From JBBQHX01 sp038324385 (GTDB taxonomy: Bacteria > Gemmatimonadota > Gemmatimonadetes > Gemmatimonadales > Gemmatimonadaceae), in assembly GCA_038324385.1 (NCBI GenBank), contig JBBQHX010000023.1, forward strand, positions 1-23,316: DNA of 23,316 nt, read 5' to 3'. Positions 1 to 7,537 of this stretch are shown here, piece by piece. Under the pieces are notes generated by a model that had not been told where the DNA came from, did no database searches, and worked only from the letters and a program-made list of their open reading frames with translations. Position 1 is the first letter of the stretch. The number at the start of each line of letters is the position of its first letter. Both the position numbers and the translations under genes were made by a program.

Positions 1-1
1 C

Positions 2-340
2 TCGAACCTGCTCTCCACCACCATCGCGGCGCACATCCACACCGGCGTAGCGGGAGTGAACGGCCCGATCCTCATCGGCTTCCCACTGTTTCCCACAGGG
101 GTCACGAGCGGCACCTACACCAACACCTTCCTCCTCACGCCGACCCAGCAGGCCGGCCTCGCGGCGCAACTCGCGACGGGTGGCAGCGGGCTCTACGTGA
201 ACGTGCACACCGCCGCGTTCCCCGGTGGCGAAATTCGCGGCCAGGTCGAGATGGCCGTGGTCCCCGAACCGATGACACTGCTCCTGGTCGGCAGCGGCCT
301 GGCCGGCATCGCCGCCCGCACCCGCCGCCGCACCCGTTAG
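2..340 (+). CDS. CHRD-domain protein with PEP-CTERM anchor, 5' end missing
   Basis: The frame is open from the first bases of the window, so this is the 3' part of a longer gene; the GTG at 56 lies inside the domain and is not its start. Seen: a CHRD-type domain end with the motif AHIHTG (about positions 29-46) and the closing block VNVHTAAFPGGEIRGQV (about 197-247). It is followed by a C-terminal VPEP motif, a hydrophobic helix and an Arg-rich tail. Known: CHRD domains occur in secreted proteins, and a PEP-CTERM tail directs sorting by exosortase at the cell envelope in exopolysaccharide-producing Gram-negative bacteria. Inferred: an exported or surface protein of unknown ligand, with a signal peptide expected upstream of the window. 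It is convergent with glgP and has no obvious functional link to it. Confidence 0.85.
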   Translation, partial: SNLLSTTIAAHIHTGVAGVNGPILIGFPLFPTGVTSGTYTNTFLLTPTQQAGLAAQLATGGSGLYVNVHTAAFPGGEIRGQVEMAVVPEPMTLLLVGSGLAGIAARTRRRTR

Positions 341-381
341 GCTCCGCCCCACCCGCGCACGTCGGTCGCGATCATACGGAA

Positions 382-420
382 ACGGCGGGGCTCCCCGAGG
401 AGTCCCGCCGTCGTTTCTTC
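382..420. terminator. Strong intrinsic terminator between convergent genes
   Basis: Bases 382-394 pair with 399-411 in a 13-bp stem (one G-T wobble) around the tetraloop CCGA at 395-398. On the plus strand it is followed by CGTTTCTTCC. It lies 42 bases after the CHRD stop and 45 bases beyond the glgP stop. The plus-strand tail is the more T-rich, so it mainly ends the CHRD gene. The minus-strand tail (TTCCGTATG) is weaker but may help end the glg operon. Confidence 0.85.
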
Positions 421-455
421 CGAGTGCCGATGCCCACAGCCCACAGCCGCCCCTC

Positions 456-2186
456 CTACACCCCGACCGTCGCCCGCCGCGCCGCGCCGGGACGGGTGTA
501 CGCGTTCTGGACATATTCCAGCATCATGCGCTGCGTGTTGAAATGGCTGCCGTTCACCATGATCGCGTTCCGCATCACCGTCGCGTACGAGTACGGCATG
601 CCGTAGAACATCGGGAGGATCGTGCGCTCGAGCTTCATGTACAGCTCCGCGATGTCCTTCGACGGATCCTGCGGCAGCTTGGCGTCGTCGCCGATCGACC
701 AGCCGGTGCACCCTTCCAGGCATCCCTCGATCCACCACCCGTCGAGCACGCTGAAGCTCGGCACGCCGTTGAGCGCGGCCTTCATCCCGCTCGTGCCGCT
801 GGCCTCGAGCGGACGATGCGGGTTGTTGAGCCAGAGGTCGCACCCCGACGTGATCAGCGCACCCAGCTCCATCCCGTAGTTCTCGAGATAGACCACCGAG
901 AGCTCGTTGCCGAGCTTGTCGCGCGCGTCGAAGATGCGCCGGATCAACTCCTTCCCCCACTCGTCGCGTGGATGCGCCTTGCCGGCGTAGATGAGCTGCA
1001 CCGGCCCGACGTGCCTGACGATCGAGCGTAGCCGCTCGAGATCGGTGAAGATCAAATCCGCGCGCTTGTATGGCGTTGACCGGCGCGCGAAGCCGATCGT
1101 CATCACGTTCGGCGCGAGCGTCTGCCCCGTTCGGCGCGCGACCTCGTCGAGTAGCGCGTACTTGGCCAGCGCGTGCGCCTCGCGGATCTCGTCGAGGGGG
1201 ATGTCGATGGCATGGCGGAGGAGGAAGTTGTCCTCACGCCAGCCCGGCAGATGCCGGTCGAAGAGGGACCGGAACGCGGGCGCGGTCCAGGTGACCGCGT
1301 GCACGCCGTTGGTCACCGCATTGATGCGGTAGTCGGGAAACATTTGCTTCGAGACGTCCTGGTGCCGCCGGGCAACCGCGTTGGCGAAGCCCGAGCAGCG
1401 GAGCGCCAGCGTCGTCATGTTCAACTCGCCGTCGGTCCAGATCCCGGCCGCGGTGAGCAGCGCCGACCGCTCCTCGCCGAGGATCGCGTCCGCGAGCACG
1501 CGGGGAAAGCTGTCGTGTCCCGCCGGCACTGGCGTGTGCGTCGTGAAAACGCACTGCGCGCGCACCGCATCGAGATCGGCCTCGTCGACCTGCCACCGCT
1601 GCCGCCCGTTCAGCTCGCGCTCGAGCAGTCCGAGGCAGAGCAGCGCCGCATGCCCCTCGTTGATGTGGTGCTGCACCGGTCCCTCGACGCCGAGCGCGCG
1701 CAGCATCGCCGCACCACCCAACCCGAGCACCACTTCCTGACAGAGGCGATAGCGCGCGTCGCCACCGTAGAGCACGTGACTGAGCGTCCGATCGTACTCC
1801 GAATTCTCCGGCAGGTCGGTGTCGAGGAAATAAATCGGCACGATGTGGCCAGTGACGCCGCGCAGGTCGTAGCGCCACGGCCGCACCTCGACCACGCGCC
1901 CCTCGATCTCCACGCTCACCCGTTCGTCCAGCGGCGTCATCACCGACGCGGGGTCCCAGGCGACCTCGGATTCCCGTTGTGCGCCAGTACTGTCGAGATG
2001 CTGGCGGAAATAGCCCTTCCGGTAGAGCAGCGACACGGCCACAAGCGGCACGGAGAGATCGGCCGCCGACCGGAGCGTGTCACCGGCAAGCACGCCGAGA
2101 CCGCCGCTGTAGGTGGGGATGGCCTGGCTGAGGCCGATCTCCATGGAGAAGTAGGCGACGGTCGGGGCGGATACGGACAGCGTCAT
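456..2186 (-). CDS. glgP: Alpha-glucan phosphorylase, short GT35 form
   Basis: It releases glucose 1-phosphate from the non-reducing ends of glycogen or maltodextrin, using pyridoxal phosphate, in the cytoplasm. Seen: the N-terminal block VAYFSMEIGL, then PTYSGGLGVLAGD, and near the C-terminus EASGTSGMKAALNG, whose Lys (about residue 469 of 576) is the expected PLP-binding lysine. The frame is open up to 2270, but conservation begins right after the ATG at 2184-2186, so I chose that start; no clear ribosome site supports either choice. At about 576 residues it is much shorter than the roughly 840-residue actinobacterial/Thermus-type enzymes. It lacks their N-terminal DUF3417 region and much of the C-terminus, resembling the compact archaeal-type forms. 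It is the last gene of the glg locus, 174 nt after treY. Confidence 0.93.
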   Translation of the reverse strand: MTLSVSAPTVAYFSMEIGLSQAIPTYSGGLGVLAGDTLRSAADLSVPLVAVSLLYRKGYFRQHLDSTGAQRESEVAWDPASVMTPLDERVSVEIEGRVVEVRPWRYDLRGVTGHIVPIYFLDTDLPENSEYDRTLSHVLYGGDARYRLCQEVVLGLGGAAMLRALGVEGPVQHHINEGHAALLCLGLLERELNGRQRWQVDEADLDAVRAQCVFTTHTPVPAGHDSFPRVLADAILGEERSALLTAAGIWTDGELNMTTLALRCSGFANAVARRHQDVSKQMFPDYRINAVTNGVHAVTWTAPAFRSLFDRHLPGWREDNFLLRHAIDIPLDEIREAHALAKYALLDEVARRTGQTLAPNVMTIGFARRSTPYKRADLIFTDLERLRSIVRHVGPVQLIYAGKAHPRDEWGKELIRRIFDARDKLGNELSVVYLENYGMELGALITSGCDLWLNNPHRPLEASGTSGMKAALNGVPSFSVLDGWWIEGCLEGCTGWSIGDDAKLPQDPSKDIAELYMKLERTILPMFYGMPYSYATVMRNAIMVNGSHFNTQRMMLEYVQNAYTRPGAARRATVGV

Positions 2187-2360
2187 GGCAACGGGGAGCA
2201 GCAACTTCCGGGGGGGAGCGGCGACGCGGGAAGTGCACGTCGCGCGGAGTCGTGCCCGGACGCCGAACAACCCGAGCCAAAGGTTGCGTGGCGCGCCCCC
2301 CGGGGAGGGGTAACGCGAACGCGGCGCGCTCGAGGCGCACCGCTCCGCACCCAGCCGAAC

Positions 2361-5339
2361 TCAGCGGGCGTCGGAACCAAGCAGTGCGACAGGGAGACTA
2401 TTCAGTAGCTCGCGGACTGGCAACGTCCCGGGTGGTCCGAACCGCGGTGCGACCGTGCTCCCGGTCATCTGGCACCGCCACGTGCGTGACTCGAGACCGG
2501 GCGGCATCCCGACCCAGCAGTCATCCCACACCTCCCCGACGGGCGCGGCGCCGCCGGTGAGCGTGTGCACGAGCCGCGGCGCGACCACGATCGCGGCCTC
2601 ACCATCGGGGGCGCGGCGGGCGAACGCGACCACGCGATCCGCGTGAGCCCCGCCGATCTCCAGTGGCTCGTAGCTGCCCGCCGCGAACAGCGCTGGCCGC
2701 GCGCGACGGGCCTGCAGGGCGCGATGCACGACGTGCTGCTTGATCCGCCCGTCGGCGGCGTGCGCCACCAGTTCGCCGAGCCAGCTGTGTCGCCCCGCGT
2801 TGTCCGCGTGCCAGCCGCGTTCGAGCTCGGCCAGATGCGCCGCTCGGCGGACGAAATCCACCGGCCGCCGATTGTCCGGGTCGACGAGGGCCAGCATCCA
2901 GAGTTCGTCGCCCTGATAGAGATCGGGGACGCCGGGCATCGTGTACTGCAGGAGGGTGCGCGAGAGCGCGTTCCACCACCCCGACGGCGCGATCTCGCGG
3001 GCGAACCGGTCGATCGAGGCGAGGAACGGCGCCGAGCGCTGGGGGTCGAGCATGGCGTCGACCGCGGCGTCGAGGGCAGTCTCGAATGCCTCGTCAGGCT
3101 CGACCCAGCTCGACCGTTCGCGGCCCTCGCGAATCGCCTTGCGCATGTACGCCTTGGTGCGGGTGGCGATCTCCTCCAGCCGCACGGCGTCGGGAACGGC
3201 GGCGGCGCCCTGGGGGCCAGGCGCACCGTCCACCGGCCAGATGCCGAGCAACGACTGGTAGAGGAGGTACTCGGTGTTCACGTCAGGCACCATGCGCCGG
3301 CCCGCGCGTGCCCGCACCGCGCCGTTGGCCGCGCGCCATTCCGCCACGGCGGCCCGCCACCGATCGGGGGTCTCGCTCAACACGTCGAGCCGCGCGCGCG
3401 TGTCGGCGCTGCGCTTGGTGTCGTGCGTGGTCACGGCGATCATGCCGCGCGGCCAGTGCGCGGCACGGTCGGCGTTGGTCGCGTGAAAGTGCGTCACCGC
3501 GTCGCGAACCGGATGATCGGGATCCCCGCCGACCTCGTTGCGCGAGACGAGCGGCACGCGGCGGTAGAGCGCCGTATCCTCGACGCCCTTCGCCGCGGCG
3601 GGGCTGGTGACCTGCTGGAAACGCGAGACGAACCGTTGCCGGTCGCGCTCCACATCGTCGCCGAGGACTGGTGCGGTATCGCCAGGCACGAGGGCGCGGT
3701 CGAGCAGGTCGAGCGCACCCGGATCGGCGACCGCGCGCTGGCGGGCGATCGCGAAGGCGGTGTCGAGCACCCGCTGATCGTCGTCGTGGACGGCATCCCC
3801 CGGACGAAGATACGTGCGATAGACGGGCATCGCCGCGATCACCTCGGCCAGCGCGCCCTCCAGCGCCTGACGATCCGGGGCCGCGGGGCCGCCCGGTACG
3901 GTGACGCCGGCGACCACCGGCTCGAGCAGCCGCGTCAGGCGCGAGAGGTCCGAGGCGAGGGAGGTCCCCAGCACCAGCCGCTTCGCCTCGTGCGCGAGCT
4001 CCTCGAACGGCCGCGCGCCGCGCCCGCGACCGAGGATCGCCGCGTAGTCGGCCGCGACGCGATCCATCCCGTCGGCATCGACGAATAGCGCCTCGAGGAA
4101 GTTCAGCGCCTCGTAGCCGGTGGTTCCCGCGACCGGCCACGATGAGCGCACGACCTCGTCACCCAGCACGATCTTCTCGACGTAGACGGGCACCGGCGCG
4201 CCGCGCCGTTCGGCCGCGACGCGCGTGAGGCGCTCCAGATACGCCTGCGGATCGCGCAGTCCGTCGACGTGGTCCACGCGCAGCGCGTCGACAGTGCCGT
4301 CACCCACCCAATCGAGGATTCGTGCGTGCGTCTCGTCGAAGACAGTCGCACGCTCGGTCCGCAGCCCGACCAGTTCGTCGATGTTGAAGAAGCGGCGGTA
4401 GTTGATCTCACGAGCCGCCCGGCGCCAGTAGGCGAGGGCGTACGGCTGGGCATCGAGCAGGCGTCGCATGCGGGCCGGGCCCTCGTCTCCCTCGTGGTAG
4501 CCGGCGGCCGCGGCGGTGAGCGCGGCGGCGACGAGCGGGGCGCGCTCCATCAGCGCGCGCAGCTCCGTCGCGAGTCGTGCGGCATCCGCGAGGCGCCGCC
4601 CGCGCGCAGCGGTGTCGGGGGTATCGCGCGGCGGAAGGGCGCGCAGCCCATCGAGGACGGCGTCCAGCGCGGCAACGTCGGGGTGCGCCGCACCATGCGC
4701 GACGGCGAGTCCGGCGCGCGCACTCGCGAAGACTCGCGGCGCCGTGCGGGGGTCGAGTGGCAAGTCGTGCGTGTAGTAGCGCACACGCACCGCGCCGTCG
4801 CGAATCTCGAGATGGATCTCGCGGGCCGCGACGGCGTCGCCGACGCGCTGGCCGAGTACGGGGACGAACACGCGCCCGCGCAGATCCTCGTGGGGATCGT
4901 ACCAGTCGACATCGAACCAGGCCGCATGGCGCGCCGCGCGGCCGTGCATCAACAGCTCGTCCCACGCTGGGTTCTCATGGCCGGTGGCCATGTGGTTCGG
5001 GACGATGTCGAGCAGGACGCCCATGCCATGCGTCCTCAGCGTCGCGACCAGCGCGGCCAGCGCGCGGTCGTCGCCGAGCTCGGGGTCGAGCTGCGTGGGG
5101 TCGGCGACGTCATAGCCGTGCGTGCTGCCGGCGCGCGACCGCAGAATCGGCGAGAGATAGACGTGCGAGGCCCCGAGCATGGCGAGATAGGGCACGATCG
5201 CGCGCGCATCGTCGAGTCGGAACGCGGCGCTCATCTGCAGCCGGCAGGTCGCACGCACCGGAACGGGGGGCGCGGGCAACGCTTGCCCGCCTGCGGCCCG
5301 GGCGACAGTGCCGGAGCGCGGCATCGTCGGCCCGGTCAT
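2361..5339 (-). CDS. treY: Maltooligosyl trehalose synthase
   Basis: A GH13_26 enzyme that turns the reducing-end alpha-1,4 bond of a maltooligosaccharide into the alpha,alpha-1,1 bond of maltooligosyl-trehalose. Seen: (beta/alpha)8-barrel region I DIVPNHMA (111-118), the TreY hallmark EINYRRFFNIDELVGLR (311-327), nucleophile Asp356 in ALRVDHVDG, acid/base Glu388 in VYVEKI, and the third acid Asp640 in VTTHDTKRS. All catalytic residues are present. At 992 residues it is longer than the usual 700-850, with extra sequence at about 195-305 and 420-630. The ATG overlaps the malQ stop (ATGA, 5336-5339), with GTGAGG upstream as a modest ribosome site, so translation is probably coupled. Its normal partner treZ is not in the window. 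Identity is secure; the biological end product depends on where TreZ is. Confidence 0.96.
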   Translation of the reverse strand: MTGPTMPRSGTVARAAGGQALPAPPVPVRATCRLQMSAAFRLDDARAIVPYLAMLGASHVYLSPILRSRAGSTHGYDVADPTQLDPELGDDRALAALVATLRTHGMGVLLDIVPNHMATGHENPAWDELLMHGRAARHAAWFDVDWYDPHEDLRGRVFVPVLGQRVGDAVAAREIHLEIRDGAVRVRYYTHDLPLDPRTAPRVFASARAGLAVAHGAAHPDVAALDAVLDGLRALPPRDTPDTAARGRRLADAARLATELRALMERAPLVAAALTAAAAGYHEGDEGPARMRRLLDAQPYALAYWRRAAREINYRRFFNIDELVGLRTERATVFDETHARILDWVGDGTVDALRVDHVDGLRDPQAYLERLTRVAAERRGAPVPVYVEKIVLGDEVVRSSWPVAGTTGYEALNFLEALFVDADGMDRVAADYAAILGRGRGARPFEELAHEAKRLVLGTSLASDLSRLTRLLEPVVAGVTVPGGPAAPDRQALEGALAEVIAAMPVYRTYLRPGDAVHDDDQRVLDTAFAIARQRAVADPGALDLLDRALVPGDTAPVLGDDVERDRQRFVSRFQQVTSPAAAKGVEDTALYRRVPLVSRNEVGGDPDHPVRDAVTHFHATNADRAAHWPRGMIAVTTHDTKRSADTRARLDVLSETPDRWRAAVAEWRAANGAVRARAGRRMVPDVNTEYLLYQSLLGIWPVDGAPGPQGAAAVPDAVRLEEIATRTKAYMRKAIREGRERSSWVEPDEAFETALDAAVDAMLDPQRSAPFLASIDRFAREIAPSGWWNALSRTLLQYTMPGVPDLYQGDELWMLALVDPDNRRPVDFVRRAAHLAELERGWHADNAGRHSWLGELVAHAADGRIKQHVVHRALQARRARPALFAAGSYEPLEIGGAHADRVVAFARRAPDGEAAIVVAPRLVHTLTGGAAPVGEVWDDCWVGMPPGLESRTWRCQMTGSTVAPRFGPPGTLPVRELLNSLPVALLGSDAR

Positions 5340-7537
5340 CCGAGTGCCTCACGAACGCGCGGATCGGCCAGGATGCGCGCGAGGGGCAACCGCATCCGGC
5401 GCGTCCAGCTCTCATACTCGTCGTTGGCAACTCCCGGGACGTTCACCGGCTCCGTCTCCCCCGCCAGGTCATCGAGGCTGAGCCCGACGAGCGCGGCCGG
5501 CGAAGTGCGCAGCAGGCGGTGCGTGCCTCGCACGAGCAGCGCGACGTCGGTCGGGAGCACTGCGTCGCTGTCGGCCGCGCCTGACGACGCCGCCGCTGTC
5601 GGCTCGGCCGCGTGGAGTCGCGCGCCCTCGTCACCGGTCAGCGCGCCGTCGGCGACCAGGCGATCGACCAGCCGGCGTCGATCGCGCGCCCGCTCGGCTT
5701 GCTGGTCGGCGATCGCATCGTCAGGCACCAGGCCGAGCTCGTGCCGCAGCTCGAGGTCGCGCCCACGCCACCAGCCGGCTAGGGGGATGAGGTCGTGCGT
5801 GTTGACCGTCGCGAGCACGGGATGACGATAGGCATCGCGGCCGCGGAACCCGCCGTCGGCATCGCGTTCGAAGTAGAGCACCTGCGACGACAGCACGCCC
5901 CACCGCTCGAGCAGCCCGGGAAGCTCGGGCGGCACCGTGCCGAGGTCCTCGCCGACGACCACCGCTTCGTGGCGCATGCTCTCCAGGGCGAGGATCCCGA
6001 ACAGGTCATCGGCGGGAAAGGCGACATAGCCGCCCTGGGTGCCCTCGAAGCCGTGCGGAATCCAGTACTGCCTGACGAGCCCGAGCACGTGATCGATCCG
6101 GAGCGCGCCGGCATGCCGGAACGCCGAGCGCAGGAGAAGCGTCCAGTAGCGAAAGCCCTGCTCCCGCAAGCGATGCGGATTGAGCGGGGGAAGTCCCCAA
6201 TCCTGCCCCTGTTCGGCCAGCGCGTCAGGCGGCGCGCCGATGCTCACCCCGCGCGCGAGGCTCCGGTCAAACGCCCACGCATCGCTCCCCCCACCTGACG
6301 AGCCGATGGCCAGGTCCTGGTAGAGCCCGATGCGCATCCCCGACCGCCGCGCGACGGCGGCGACCTCCGCGAGCTGCCGGTCGAGCTCGAACTGCACCCA
6401 CCGGTGGAAGTCCACACGTTCGGCCAATTCCGCGCGCGCCGCGGGGACTCCCGGGCCATCGGCCGTGGCGATGTCGACCGGCCATTCACGGAACCAGGCG
6501 GCGCCGCCCCGGTCACGACGCCGCTCGTCCAGCGCCACGAAGGTGGCGTGATCGTCGAGCGCGCTGCCCATGGCCGCACGATAGTCGGCATAGGCGCGAC
6601 CGCGCGGCGAGCTGGTGTCGCGGTGGTGGGCGACGAAGGCCGCGTGCAGCAGCTCGAGCACGCGGGCCTGCAGCGCGGCCGTCTCCTCGTAGGCGACCCG
6701 CCCGGACGCACGCAGACGGTCGACTGTTCGCGCCACGTCGCAATCGGCGAGCACGGCGCGCACCTCTTCGCTTTCGGTCAGTTCGGGTACCGCGGTCACG
6801 TCGAGATAAACCGGATTCCGAAAGAGGCGACTGACCGGGCTGTAGGGGCTCACGTCGTGCCCTCGGTTCCAGAGCGCGTGCAGCGGGTTCACCCCGACGA
6901 AATCGGCGCCCGCTTCAGCCGCGAACTCCACGACGTCGCGGAGGTCCGAGAGATCCCCGATTCCCCAGCCGTCCCCGCCACGCACCGTGTAGAGATTGGC
7001 GACGATCCCCCACGCCCGCCCTTCCGCCTCCCGCGTCCAGCACCGCGCCGGTGAGACGATCAATCGCTGTGTGCCCGTTCGGGCGCCGTCGGCGGTCGTC
7101 AGCTCCACCTGCAGCGTGTAGTATCCGGGAGCGGGCAACTCGGCCAACTCGATCTCCGCCCGTCCGTCGGCGGTCACGCGGTCTACAGTGCCGCCGCCCG
7201 CCCGACCGTCGAAATACGGATCGCCGTCGTCGGCGCGAATGGTGGCACGCCACAGTGCTCCCGCCAGCTCGTGCGGCGCGAGCCGAAGCGGGATCCGGCG
7301 CGCACGGGCATCACCCGCCCGCGCGACGCGAGCGGGTTGGACCATCGCGGCAATCTCGCGCGCGTCCCACGCCGCCAGCGAGGCGTCGGCCGCGGCCCCG
7401 TCGCTCGCATCGAAGCCCATCACGGCGAGCAGCGCGACACGCGTCTCGTCAGGCGTGTCGTGCCACGTCCCCTCGTGATCGTAATACCCCGCGAGAATCC
7501 CTGCGCGATCGGCCAGACGGTCGAGCGCAGACGTCAC
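5336..7537 (-). CDS. malQ: 4-alpha-glucanotransferase (amylomaltase)
   Basis: A GH77 enzyme that moves alpha-1,4-glucan segments between acceptors, releasing glucose and evening out maltodextrin lengths in the cytoplasm. Seen: an N-terminal beta-rich region (about 1-165) as in the long MalQ type, then the barrel entry WGIVANLYTVRGGDGWGIGD (176-195). Further on are nucleophile Asp482 in LRIDHVLGL, acid/base Glu530 in VVGEDLGTVPPELP, and Asp582 in TVNTHDLIPLAGWW. The 733-residue length is normal for the form with an N-terminal domain. It starts with GTG overlapping the glgB stop (GTGA, 7534-7537), and a very strong GAGGAGGAG ribosome site (7543-7551) sits inside the glgB end, fixing the start. 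It can regenerate longer chains for GlgX, GlgP and TreY. Confidence 0.96.
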   Translation of the reverse strand: MTSALDRLADRAGILAGYYDHEGTWHDTPDETRVALLAVMGFDASDGAAADASLAAWDAREIAAMVQPARVARAGDARARRIPLRLAPHELAGALWRATIRADDGDPYFDGRAGGGTVDRVTADGRAEIELAELPAPGYYTLQVELTTADGARTGTQRLIVSPARCWTREAEGRAWGIVANLYTVRGGDGWGIGDLSDLRDVVEFAAEAGADFVGVNPLHALWNRGHDVSPYSPVSRLFRNPVYLDVTAVPELTESEEVRAVLADCDVARTVDRLRASGRVAYEETAALQARVLELLHAAFVAHHRDTSSPRGRAYADYRAAMGSALDDHATFVALDERRRDRGGAAWFREWPVDIATADGPGVPAARAELAERVDFHRWVQFELDRQLAEVAAVARRSGMRIGLYQDLAIGSSGGGSDAWAFDRSLARGVSIGAPPDALAEQGQDWGLPPLNPHRLREQGFRYWTLLLRSAFRHAGALRIDHVLGLVRQYWIPHGFEGTQGGYVAFPADDLFGILALESMRHEAVVVGEDLGTVPPELPGLLERWGVLSSQVLYFERDADGGFRGRDAYRHPVLATVNTHDLIPLAGWWRGRDLELRHELGLVPDDAIADQQAERARDRRRLVDRLVADGALTGDEGARLHAAEPTAAASSGAADSDAVLPTDVALLVRGTHRLLRTSPAALVGLSLDDLAGETEPVNVPGVANDEYESWTRRMRLPLARILADPRVREALG

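Noticed and set aside
2187..2360. Promoter or terminator in the treY-glgP gap
   Set aside because: Only a 6-bp inverted repeat (GCGACG / CGTCGC) and G/C runs were seen; no T-tail and no convincing -35/-10 pair.
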